Assembly (NCBI GenBank): GCA_946482545.1
Contig: CAMLRX010000024.1
Coordinates: 1 to 44,967 of the forward strand
Length of the DNA: 44,967 nucleotides
Source of the DNA: an uncultured Flavihumibacter sp.
Lineage (GTDB): Bacteria; Bacteroidota; Bacteroidia; Chitinophagales; Chitinophagaceae
Direction of reading: 5' to 3'
Positions 35,015-41,825 of this stretch are shown in pieces. The notes below the pieces were generated by a model. The model saw only the letters and a list, made by a program, of their open reading frames with translations, ran no database searches and was not told the DNA's origin. Numbering within the stretch: position 1 is the stretch's first letter; each line of letters starts with the position of its first letter. The translations under genes were made by a program, and so were the position numbers.

Positions 35015-35095
35015 GGGGGTTTAGTTTGCGTACACTGCCGAATATAGGGGATTTTTACCGAACCGGCGGAAGGTTTGGATGAACGGGGTACCCTA

Positions 35096-35299
35096 TTAAG
35101 AATTGGGCGTTGGAAAGCTCTCCTGATTGGATGCCTCCTTATTTTGCTCTTTTTGCCCATCTTTGTTTTCCATGGCGCCGTGGTTGCCAGGCACGTGGTC
35201 ATCTATGAACTCCGGAGTGCCGTCCGGATTTTTGATGTTAACGGGTAATTTTTGCAGGTCTATTTTATTGGGAACATCTTCCCGCTCTTTCTTTTCCAT
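35096..35299 (-). CDS. Small hydrophilic protein, unknown function
   Basis: A 67-residue protein with no hydrophobic segment, rich in Glu, Lys, Asn and Pro (MEKKEREDVPNKIDLQKLPV, then NIKNPDGTPEFIDDHVPGNH). Probably disordered. It lies 24 bases after the DUF6496 gene and 81 bases before nfeD, all minus strand, so the four may be transcribed together. No family recognised; coding is supported by position and composition typical of Chitinophagaceae small proteins. Confidence 0.6.
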   Translation of the reverse strand: MEKKEREDVPNKIDLQKLPVNIKNPDGTPEFIDDHVPGNHGAMENKDGQKEQNKEASNQESFPTPNS

Positions 35300-35323
35300 T
35301 GTTTTACAATTGAATGGTGTAAC

Positions 35324-35506
35324 TTATTTGCTGCCTTTCTTTTTGGGCACTTTGGCTCCGGCTTCTTTTGCTTCGGAAAGCCCGATGGCTACGGCTTGTT
35401 TCCTGCTTGTAACCTTCTTGCCGCTGCCGCTTTTCAGTGTGCCTTTTTTCATTTCGTGGACGGCCTGTTCCACTTTCTCCGAAGCTTTGGCTGAATACTT
35501 TGCCAT
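35324..35506 (-). CDS. DUF6496 family small basic protein
   Basis: A 60-residue Lys/Ala/Ser-rich protein: MAKYSAKASEKVEQAVHEMK, then KGTLKSGSGKKVTSRKQAVA, then IGLSEAKEAGAKVPKKKGSK. This is the pattern of the DUF6496 family (Kxxx-VxxxMHEMKxGxLKSG and TSRKQAIAIGLSEA). Comparable small basic proteins are often thought to bind nucleic acid or to belong to stress responses, but no function is proven. It is the first gene after the TPP riboswitch and its hairpin, with only 25 bases from the hairpin to the ATG. Confidence 0.88.
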   Translation of the reverse strand: MAKYSAKASEKVEQAVHEMKKGTLKSGSGKKVTSRKQAVAIGLSEAKEAGAKVPKKKGSK

Positions 35507-35531
35507 ATCGGTTCATTTTGAATGGAAGAAT

Positions 35532-35563
35532 AAAAGGGTTTTGGTGTTGACCAAAACCCTTTT
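35532..35563 (-). terminator. Hairpin just after the TPP aptamer (expression platform)
   Basis: Perfect 14-base stem AAAAGGGTTTTGGT/ACCAAAACCCTTTT with loop GTTG, reading on the minus strand from 35563 to 35532 and followed by a modest T-rich tail (ATTCTTCC). It begins within the last two bases of the aptamer P1 strand, which suits a switch in which ligand binding favours termination. Confidence 0.75.
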
Positions 35564-35644
35564 TGTAGTTTCCCTTCGCCGGCATTATCCGGATCAGGTG
35601 GTATGGGTATGATCTCAGGCTTTTCAGCCACCCCGTACTACAAA
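35562..35644 (-). ncRNA. TPP (THI-box) riboswitch aptamer
   Basis: Read on the minus strand, the 83 bases contain the conserved thiamine pyrophosphate aptamer elements in order: GGGGTGGC, CCTGAGATCATACCC, ACCTGATCCGGATAATGCC and GGCGAAGGGAAAC. They are closed by an 8-base P1 stem TTTGTAGT/ACTACAAA at the two ends. These are the invariant parts of the THI element. A perfect -7 type box TACATTTG overlaps its 5' edge (35641-35648), although no -33 box was found. The next genes downstream are DUF6496, an unknown small protein, nfeD and an SPFH gene; no thiamine biosynthesis or transport gene is in the window. Confidence 0.93.
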
Positions 35645-35739
35645 TGTATAAGTAGTAAAAACCGTGCCCTTTGAGCATTTCGGCTGGATGTAATGGTTCA
35701 TGTAAACAAATTCATACACGTGTAAAGAATGTTGCCCGT

Positions 35740-36864
35740 TCAGGATGATTGCAATAAGTAACAGGTGAATGTACTACCCGATCCTAAGGTGGTTTCTGCA
35801 GTGATCCAACCGTGGTGCGCCTGCGCGATTTTTTCTGAAAGACTTAACCCGATGCCTGTTCCTGCCGGACGTGGATCGTGCGGGTATTGAACGAACATAT
35901 TGAAGACGCGGGGGATTTCCTCGGGAGGAAGCCCCAGGCCATTGTCGGAAACGGCGATGCGGGCGTATTTTTTTCCTTCTTCCGTTTGCAACGATACTTT
36001 TAAACTGATAACGGGCGGCAAAGATGGGCGCGAAAACTTTAAAGCATTATCCAGCAGGTGATAGAGCAACTGCTCCACCATTTCGGGCGAGGCGAAAATT
36101 TCAGGAATAATTTCAGTGGTAATGGCTGCTTTTTTTTCTTCTGTCTTTTTCTGAAGTCTTTCAAGGGTTTTTTCTACAACCGGTGCCAGCGCGAAAAATT
36201 TCTTCTCCTTTAATACGTTGCCGGCTTCAGCCAACTGTGTGAGGTCGTCGAGCAGGAGGTTCATCCTCGTCAGGGAAGACTGCATCCGGCGGAAATTCGC
36301 TTTGGAGCCATCACTCAGTTTCCGCCCTTCCGATTTGATCACCAGTTCAAGCCCCGTGTAAATATTGCGTATCGGATGCTGTAATTCTGAGGTGGTGATG
36401 AGTGTGAACGCGGAAAGCTCGCGGGAAATCTTTTCAAGTTCACTGCATTTGTCGTTGAGATCGTCGTTCAGTTGCTTCAACTTATTTTCCGCTTCCATAC
36501 GGTGCGATACATCGTGCATGATCACTACGGCGCCTTCTACCTGTTCCTCCAGGTTTTTCAGGGGCAGTGCATGGCATTCATACGCGTTCCTGCTGGCCAC
36601 ATCTCCTCCGGAGGAAAGGAATGCGGTTTCTCCTGATAGTGCCGTTTCTATGGCTTTGCGCAACGGCTCATCTTTTTCTGTAAACGGGAACAACGATAGA
36701 AGGGGGGCTCCTTTTGCCTTTTCAGTCGCAATACCGGTATCCCGGACCAGGGTGCTGTTCCATGATACCACCCGCCACTCCATGTCGATCGAGAAGATTT
36801 TATCCGACGTAGCATTGATGATCATTTCATAAACGGAAGGCGCATAGATCGAATAAGGTTGCAT
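35740..36864 (-). CDS. PAS-domain histidine kinase-like protein lacking the acceptor His
   Basis: Soluble protein of 374 residues. A PAS domain spans about 8-120 (INATSDKIFSIDMEWRVVSW ... VEGAVVIMHDVSH), then a coiled coil (about 120-150), an H-box region and a HATPase domain (about 250-374). The ATP site is intact: N-box LLDNALKF, G1 VSDNGLGL, G2 GTGIGLSLS. The H-box reads TTSELQHPIRN where relatives have ASHDLQEPLR, so Ser159 replaces the phospho-acceptor His; H163 is at a different turn of the helix. I checked the codons (ACC ACC TCA GAA TTA CAG CAT). It is divergent from a receiver gene and a receiver-AAA+ regulator. It may be a pseudokinase or may phosphorylate by another residue. Confidence 0.88.
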   Translation of the reverse strand: MQPYSIYAPSVYEMIINATSDKIFSIDMEWRVVSWNSTLVRDTGIATEKAKGAPLLSLFPFTEKDEPLRKAIETALSGETAFLSSGGDVASRNAYECHALPLKNLEEQVEGAVVIMHDVSHRMEAENKLKQLNDDLNDKCSELEKISRELSAFTLITTSELQHPIRNIYTGLELVIKSEGRKLSDGSKANFRRMQSSLTRMNLLLDDLTQLAEAGNVLKEKKFFALAPVVEKTLERLQKKTEEKKAAITTEIIPEIFASPEMVEQLLYHLLDNALKFSRPSLPPVISLKVSLQTEEGKKYARIAVSDNGLGLPPEEIPRVFNMFVQYPHDPRPAGTGIGLSLSEKIAQAHHGWITAETTLGSGSTFTCYLLQSS

Positions 36865-36915
36865 ATCAACTGTTTAAGATTTACGAAATTAAATACTGAT
36901 TAACTTTGACAAAAT

Positions 36916-36948
36916 TTTTGTATTTCATTTTTGATTGACGTACTTTTA
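36916..36948 (+). promoter_or_regulatory. Candidate promoter for the receiver/AAA+ genes
   Basis: TTTTG at 36916-36920 and TACTTTTA at 36941-36948 are spaced by 20 bases, close to the Bacteroidota TTG/TAnnTTTG pattern. The inverted repeat ACAAAA-T-TTTTGT (36909-36921) overlaps the -33 part and could be an operator. The leader would be about 170 bases. Confidence 0.4.
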
Positions 36949-37128
36949 AACTACTTGCGGATTTCTGAACCCCGTCCCGCAAAGCTCATACATCAAATTT
37001 TCCCCCAACCGTAATTCATGATTTGCATACTGCCGATCCTTTAGGGATATGGAGTGCATCGCTGTTTTCGTTTCCTGGCATTTTACCTCTCTTACTCGGT
37101 TATTTCATTCATCCATAAAACTATTCCT

Positions 37129-37533
37129 ATGCAAAAATTGATGCTTCTTATTGACGATGACAAAGAGGAACAGGAAATATTAAAAGCAGCCGTGGAAAAG
37201 GCTGATCCTGATGTTTCTTTCGCCTGGGCGGCAAATGCTTACCGCGCGGGTCTGTTCCTGGAGCAGGTATTACCCGATCTTATTTTTCTGGATTATAACA
37301 TGCCGGGCATTAACGGCCTGGAACTGCTTTCTACCCTCCGCAGAAAGGAGAAAATGAAGCATGTGCCCGTATTTCTTTATACGTCAGCGCTTACACCTGC
37401 TTTGCAGGAAAGGGCCAGGACGCTGGGCGCCAATGGTTGCCTCGAAAAGCAACCCGATACAAAGCGCCTTGTACGTGAAGTACAGGATGCGCTGCGTGCC
37501 GTTGCTGGATCAAAACATCATCCCATTCATTAA
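37129..37533 (+). CDS. Single-domain response regulator (CheY/Rcp1-like)
   Basis: Stand-alone receiver of 134 residues. The start MQKLMLLIDDDKEEQ at 37129 is chosen because it begins the first strand of the fold; the ATG at 37054 adds 25 unrelated residues. Acidic pocket DDD (residues 9-11), phospho-acceptor Asp in IFLDYNMPG (about residue 61), Thr/Ser switch in LYTSALT and Lys in CLEKQP. There is no output domain, so it must act by contacting another protein or passing phosphate on. Twelve bases separate it from the AAA+ regulator gene. The divergent kinase-like protein is its natural partner by position but seems unable to autophosphorylate on His. Confidence 0.92.
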   Translation: MQKLMLLIDDDKEEQEILKAAVEKADPDVSFAWAANAYRAGLFLEQVLPDLIFLDYNMPGINGLELLSTLRRKEKMKHVPVFLYTSALTPALQERARTLGANGCLEKQPDTKRLVREVQDALRAVAGSKHHPIH

Positions 37534-37545
37534 AACCTTAAAACA

Positions 37546-38811
37546 ATGCGTGTACACATCATTGAAACGGACAGCCAGTTTTCAGGTGTTATGGCCCGCT
37601 TCCTTGAAAAAAATGATTGCAAGGTTACCAGGAGCGGCTTTTCAGAAATGACGATTGTGCCGGATGCGGATGCCCTGGTGTACGACCTGGACGCGAATGT
37701 TGATCCGGCATTAAAACACCTTGAAAATATTATTCAGGAGCATCCCCAGATTCCCGTGATCGTTACCACCGATACCGATGATATCAAAATTGGTGTAGGA
37801 ATCATCAAAACCGGTGCAGCGGATTGTCTGGTGAAGCCATTCCTGCCCGACCAACTGAAACAGGCACTCAGCACCGCCGCTGCCCGAAAAAAAAAGCAGG
37901 TGGATGAAAGTGTGGCGGTTGAAAATGAAATCCCTGTAACAGCAGAAACGCCACCGGATGAAAATACTTCATCAGAAGAATTCCTCTGGACTCCCGGCAT
38001 GGAAATGTTGCGTACCCAGGCTGAATTAATCATCCGTAATATGGGAGTTGCCTTCATTTATGGGGAAGCTGGTACAGGGAAAAAAAGTCTTGCCAGGTAT
38101 ATTCATGAACAAAGTACCCGGAGGAGTGGGCCTTTTGTTGTGGCGGAAGGTGCAACAATTAAGGAGCATTTTGAACAGCGGATGGAGCAGTCTAAATCAG
38201 GAACTTTATTTATTGAAAAAACGGAAGATGTCCCGCAGGAAGTATTGTCGTTTCTGCTGAATGCTTCCGGCAACCACACGCAGTTGGTTTTTTCTTCCAC
38301 ACATTCCCTCGAAACTTTGGGGCAGAATGGGCATATCGATCAAACGCTGTTCAGTGGTGTTGAACATTATAGTGTATACCTTCCGCCACTGCGGAAACGT
38401 TCCGGCGATATACTGGCGCTGGCGCACCATTTCAGTATGGAAGCCTGCGCTGAAGTAAAGAAAGAGCGTATGTTCTTCTCCCCTGATGCCGAACGCGATT
38501 TTATGGCTTATGACTGGCCTGGCAATCTCCGGGAACTGAGAAATGTGGTGAACAGGATGGTTTTGTTGGGGAATGGGGGAGAAGCATGGCGCGCAGCTTA
38601 TTTTAATTTCAGGAATACCGGAGAAGGGCAAATGGAGCCAGAAAAAGTTCCCGCCACAAAAAATACAATCAATTTAAGAGAAGCTTCTGCCAAAGCAGAA
38701 ATGGATTTTATCCTGCGAATGCTGGAGAAAGTAAAATTCAACAAAAGCGCCGCTGCGCGGCTCATGAACATCAGCAGGCGCACATTGTACAACAAGTTAA
38801 GGATGAGTTGA
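37546..38811 (+). CDS. Receiver-AAA+-Fis regulator without GAFTGA loop
   Basis: NtrC-like protein of 421 residues. Receiver domain about 1-115 (Asp47 in LVYDLDAN, Lys in CLVKPF, first acidic cluster ETD rather than DDD), linker 115-145, AAA+ domain about 146-345, and Fis-type helix-turn-helix at the C-terminus (NKSAAARLMNISRRTLYNKL). Walker A GEAGTGKK (173-180) is good, but Walker B is GTLFIEK (219-225), with Glu-Lys where Asp-Glu is normal. Only about 40 residues separate the two motifs instead of about 65. The missing part includes the GAFTGA loop that touches sigma-54. The arginine-finger region is also altered (LFSGVEHYSVYLPPLRKR). It probably acts as a DNA-binding regulator that does not remodel sigma-54 holoenzyme. 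Confidence 0.9.
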   Translation: MRVHIIETDSQFSGVMARFLEKNDCKVTRSGFSEMTIVPDADALVYDLDANVDPALKHLENIIQEHPQIPVIVTTDTDDIKIGVGIIKTGAADCLVKPFLPDQLKQALSTAAARKKKQVDESVAVENEIPVTAETPPDENTSSEEFLWTPGMEMLRTQAELIIRNMGVAFIYGEAGTGKKSLARYIHEQSTRRSGPFVVAEGATIKEHFEQRMEQSKSGTLFIEKTEDVPQEVLSFLLNASGNHTQLVFSSTHSLETLGQNGHIDQTLFSGVEHYSVYLPPLRKRSGDILALAHHFSMEACAEVKKERMFFSPDAERDFMAYDWPGNLRELRNVVNRMVLLGNGGEAWRAAYFNFRNTGEGQMEPEKVPATKNTINLREASAKAEMDFILRMLEKVKFNKSAAARLMNISRRTLYNKLRMS

Positions 38812-38851
38812 GACCATACTCAGGTGGTACGGTTTTTTTGCCCGGAGAAAT

Positions 38852-40462
38852 ATGACAACACAACAGGCTGAACTTTGGTGGCGAAGCGCCGTAATTTACC
38901 AGGTATACCCGCGGTCGTTCCAGGACAGCAACAACGATGGTGTGGGCGACCTCAATGGGATACGTAAGCGCTTGAGCCACCTCGTTGCATTGGGGGTGGA
39001 TGCACTCTGGATTTCGCCGGTGTATCCATCACCCATGGCCGATTTCGGTTATGATATCAGCGATTACACCGGGATTCATCCACTCTTCGGTACATTGGCC
39101 GAAATGGAGTGGCTCATTCAGGAAGCGCATGCCTTGCACCTCAGGGTTATCCTGGACCTGGTGCCGAACCATACTTCCGATCAGCATCCCTGGTTCCTCG
39201 AATCGCGTTCTTCCCTTTCCAACCCGAAAAGAGATTGGTATATATGGGAAGATGCCCGTCCCGGTGGTGGCCCGCCCAACAACTGGCTCAGTGTTTTCGG
39301 CGGCGGAGCCTGGGAATGGGACGAACATACTGAACAATATTATTACCATGCTTTCCTGAAAGAACAGCCCGACCTAAACTGGCGGAATCCGGAAGTAAGA
39401 ATGGCCATGTACAATGTTATGCGGTTCTGGCTTGAAAAAGGCGTGGATGGCTTCCGTGTGGATGTGATGTGGCACATGATCAAAGATGCGCGCTTACGCG
39501 ATAATCCCGTTAATCCCGGGTATGCCCCGGGGCAACCTACTTACAACCAGTTGCTGCCGGTGTATTCTACCGATCAGCCTGAAGTACACGATATCGTGGC
39601 TGAAATGCGGGACATCATGGAAACGTTCGGCCACGACAAACTCCTGATTGGCGAAGTGTACCTCCCCCTGCATGACCTGGTATTGTATTATGGCAAAAAC
39701 AATGAAGGCGCGCACCTGCCCTTTAATTTTCAACTAATTACCCTGCCCTGGGATGCCAAAACGATAGCTGCCTGCGTGGATGAATACGAAGGGCTTCTGC
39801 CTGCCAACGCATGGCCAAACTGGGTACTGGGCAACCACGATAACCACCGGGTGGCGAGCCGTACCGGAATACAACAGGCAAGGGTAGCCGCCATGCTTTT
39901 GTTCACGCTTCGCGGAACACCCACGGTGTATTATGGCGATGAGGTCGGTATGCGCAGTGTGGCCATTCCTCCGGAAGAAGTGAAAGACCCGCAGGGGCTC
40001 AATATGCCTGGTCTTCACCTGAGCCGTGACCCGGCACGCACGCCCATGCAATGGGATACGTCTCCGTATGCGGGATTTTCAGGTGTGCAGCCCTGGCTAC
40101 CGGTGGAGCGCTCCTGGCAACGGTGTAATGTGGCCGTTCAACAGGATGATCCTTATGCTATGCTGTCACTTTACAAAGACCTGATACAGCTTAGGAAAGC
40201 AGCACCCGCCTTGCATGCAGGTGATTACGATCCTGTATATGCCGACCGCGGCATTATGGCGTTCACCAGGAAAATGCCGGGTAACCCCGGCTTCCTCATG
40301 GTGCTCAATATGACGCATGCGCCCGCCTGGTTCGTTCCGGCGCATTTCCCTTTTAAAGGAGAAGTGGTGTGCGCCACCATTCCGGAATGGAATGGCGTGA
40401 AGGTCAGCAATAGTATCGGTTTGGATGGCGACCTCGGAATTATTATTCAACTGGAAGATTAA
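38852..40462 (+). CDS. GH13 alpha-glucosidase / oligo-1,6-glucosidase family
   Basis: Cytoplasmic alpha-amylase-family enzyme of 536 residues (no signal peptide) that should release glucose from short alpha-glucosides. Motifs in order: AVIYQVYPRSFQDSNNDGVG at 13-32, DLVPNHTS, QPDLNWRNPEV (the QPDLN signature of the oligo-1,6-glucosidase group), GFRVDVM with nucleophile D204, LIGEVYLP with acid/base E268, and GNHDNHRV with D330. Also TPMQWDTS. A C-terminal beta domain closes the protein. Length and residues are normal. It starts 40 bases after the AAA+ regulator and is followed by a CinA-like gene on the same strand. Exact linkage preference (1,4 or 1,6) cannot be read reliably. Confidence 0.94.
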   Translation: MTTQQAELWWRSAVIYQVYPRSFQDSNNDGVGDLNGIRKRLSHLVALGVDALWISPVYPSPMADFGYDISDYTGIHPLFGTLAEMEWLIQEAHALHLRVILDLVPNHTSDQHPWFLESRSSLSNPKRDWYIWEDARPGGGPPNNWLSVFGGGAWEWDEHTEQYYYHAFLKEQPDLNWRNPEVRMAMYNVMRFWLEKGVDGFRVDVMWHMIKDARLRDNPVNPGYAPGQPTYNQLLPVYSTDQPEVHDIVAEMRDIMETFGHDKLLIGEVYLPLHDLVLYYGKNNEGAHLPFNFQLITLPWDAKTIAACVDEYEGLLPANAWPNWVLGNHDNHRVASRTGIQQARVAAMLLFTLRGTPTVYYGDEVGMRSVAIPPEEVKDPQGLNMPGLHLSRDPARTPMQWDTSPYAGFSGVQPWLPVERSWQRCNVAVQQDDPYAMLSLYKDLIQLRKAAPALHAGDYDPVYADRGIMAFTRKMPGNPGFLMVLNMTHAPAWFVPAHFPFKGEVVCATIPEWNGVKVSNSIGLDGDLGIIIQLED

Positions 40463-40477
40463 AATAGCGTAGTTACA

Positions 40478-40981
40478 ATGAGCAGTATTGAACCCGATAA
40501 GGCTTTGGTGGAAATCTTGGCGCAGTGGTTAAAGAATGGGAATGAAACCATTGCTGCCGCGGAAAGTGTAACGGCAGGTTTGGTCCAATTTAATTTATCA
40601 TGCATGCCGGAAGCTTCCCTTGTTTTTAATGGCGGAATTACAGCGTACAACCTGGACCAAAAAACAAAACACCTGAAAGTGGATCCTGTGCATGCAGCGC
40701 GGGTGAATTGTGTTTCAGAACGCGTTGCCGTGGAAATGGCCGCTGAGGTGGCCAATGTTTTTGATGCTACCTGGGGCATCGGTATAACGGGATATGCCGC
40801 GCCGGTACCTGAGTCGGAAAACCTGCTGTTCGCCTATTATGCCATCGTGTACCGGCAGGAACTTCTGGACTCCGGTATGTTAACCGGCAAGGAAGGAACG
40901 CCTGCGGCGCTACAGGCTTATTACGCGCATACATTATTGGAGCGGTTATTGGAAATAATGAAGGCGAAAACCCCCGCTTAA
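40478..40981 (+). CDS. CinA C-terminal domain family protein
   Basis: Protein of 167 residues matching the CinA C-terminal (nicotinamide-mononucleotide deamidase-like, PncC) fold: AAAESVTAGLVQFNLS at about 26-41, VFNGGITAYN at 49-58, VSERVAVEMAAEVANVFDAT and WGIGITGYAAP near 106. Classical PncC proteins have GPxGG after TGIAG; here it is GYAAPVPESEN, so the glycine loop is altered and activity on NMN is uncertain. The gene starts 15 bases after the GH13 gene and is probably co-transcribed. Its stop codon lies in the loop of a shared terminator. Confidence 0.87.
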   Translation: MSSIEPDKALVEILAQWLKNGNETIAAAESVTAGLVQFNLSCMPEASLVFNGGITAYNLDQKTKHLKVDPVHAARVNCVSERVAVEMAAEVANVFDATWGIGITGYAAPVPESENLLFAYYAIVYRQELLDSGMLTGKEGTPAALQAYYAHTLLERLLEIMKAKTPA

Positions 40982-40996
40982 CGGTGCGGGGGTTTT
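40967..40996. terminator. Bidirectional terminator shared by convergent genes
   Basis: Perfect 11-base stem AAAACCCCCGC/GCGGGGGTTTT (40967-40977 with 40986-40996) with loop TTAACGGT. The plus stop TAA (40979-40981) and the minus stop TAA (40980-40978) both lie in the loop. T runs are present on both strands. Confidence 0.88.
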
Positions 40997-41166
40997 TCTT
41001 TGTAATATTTGTTCTTCTTTTTCTGATAGGAAGATTCGTTGGTATAATCGTCACGTCTTCCGAAGTTGGATTTTTCGTGCCAGGCTTCGGGATGTTGTTC
41101 GTCGGACTTTTTATGCTCTTCCTCTTTTTTAATAAGGTTGTCTTTGCTTGATGGTTTTTGTTTCAT
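40978..41166 (-). CDS. Small charged protein, unknown function
   Basis: A 62-residue, Lys/Glu-rich, Tyr- and Ser-containing protein without hydrophobic segments (MKQKPSSKDNLIKKEEEHKK, SNFGRRDDYTNESSYQKKKN). Likely disordered. Its stop is in the loop of the bidirectional terminator shared with the CinA-like gene, which supports the view that it is a real gene with a proper end. It heads a run of small minus-strand genes from 41918 downwards. Confidence 0.6.
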   Translation of the reverse strand: MKQKPSSKDNLIKKEEEHKKSDEQHPEAWHEKSNFGRRDDYTNESSYQKKKNKYYKEKPPHR

Positions 41167-41194
41167 GGATTTAAATTGAAGGATGAAAGCCTGG

Positions 41195-41398
41195 TCAACG
41201 CATTGAACCAGGTTGAGCTGTATCCTTTCTCGCCACGGTATCTACCGAAAGCGGGGTGGTATCGTTGCTGTTTGGAAATCCTCCGGAGGAATCCGCGTGC
41301 ATTTGAATACGTGTACTGTCCTGTTCAGCTTTATCGTCGCCGGTGTTTCCGCAGGCGAGCAAACCCAGGCATAGAAAAATAATGGCTATTGATTTCAT
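41195..41398 (-). CDS. Small lipoprotein with Asp-Thr motifs
   Basis: A 67-residue protein with a clear lipobox (MKSIAIIFLCLGLLACG, Cys16). The mature part is hydrophilic and rich in Asp, Ser and Thr, with repeated DT/DS pairs (EQDSTRIQ, NDTTPLSVDTVARKDTAQ). No family recognised. A similar DT-rich tail is found in the exported protein at 43952. Part of a minus-strand run of small genes. Confidence 0.68.
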   Translation of the reverse strand: MKSIAIIFLCLGLLACGNTGDDKAEQDSTRIQMHADSSGGFPNSNDTTPLSVDTVARKDTAQPGSMR

Positions 41399-41419
41399 GG
41401 TAAATAAATTAATGGTGTA

Positions 41420-41794
41420 TTACGGCAACGGTTCTTCTTCTTCTTCTCCAATACTGTAATAATCATTTTCTTCATCAGTTTCATCTTCATCGTCATCTCC
41501 GGGAATATCCAGTTCCGCGCCGTCGGAAGTGGTGTTGCCTTCGTTCAGCGGATCACCTTCGTCATCCGTGTCATCAAGTTGGGTTTCATCAAAAAGTTCG
41601 TCGTCGTTACCGTCGTTGTCCTGGTCGGGGTTTCCAAGCGCGGCGATGTCTTCATCTGTTACTTCAGCGTCTATATCTTCAGGATTTTTCTTCGGCCCCT
41701 TTTGTGCGTAGAGATCGGCCCTGTCGCGGATCACTTCTTCTTTCGGCGGCATATTGATGCCTGTTTCTTTTTTGGGTGATGTGTGTAATAACAT
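41420..41794 (-). CDS. Highly acidic small protein
   Basis: From ATG 41794 the protein has 124 residues: a short basic N-terminus (MLLHTSPKKETGINMPPKEE) and then an Asp/Glu-rich tail with little else (NPDQDNDGNDDELFDETQLD, then a run ending in EEEEEP). The open frame continues upstream to 41890, but that extension runs over the 30-residue membrane protein gene and is not credible. DQDNDGNDD resembles calcium-binding loops of dockerin/EF-hand-like or thrombospondin type-3 repeats. No signal peptide, so cytoplasmic. Function unknown. Confidence 0.65.
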   Translation of the reverse strand: MLLHTSPKKETGINMPPKEEVIRDRADLYAQKGPKKNPEDIDAEVTDEDIAALGNPDQDNDGNDDELFDETQLDDTDDEGDPLNEGNTTSDGAELDIPGDDDEDETDEENDYYSIGEEEEEPLP

Positions 41795-41825
41795 GATAGC
41801 GTATTTAATTTGATTGAAATAATGG

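Noticed and set aside
35449..35631. 60-residue minus-strand frame
   Set aside because: It covers the TPP aptamer and the hairpin, so the conserved bases are explained by RNA structure.
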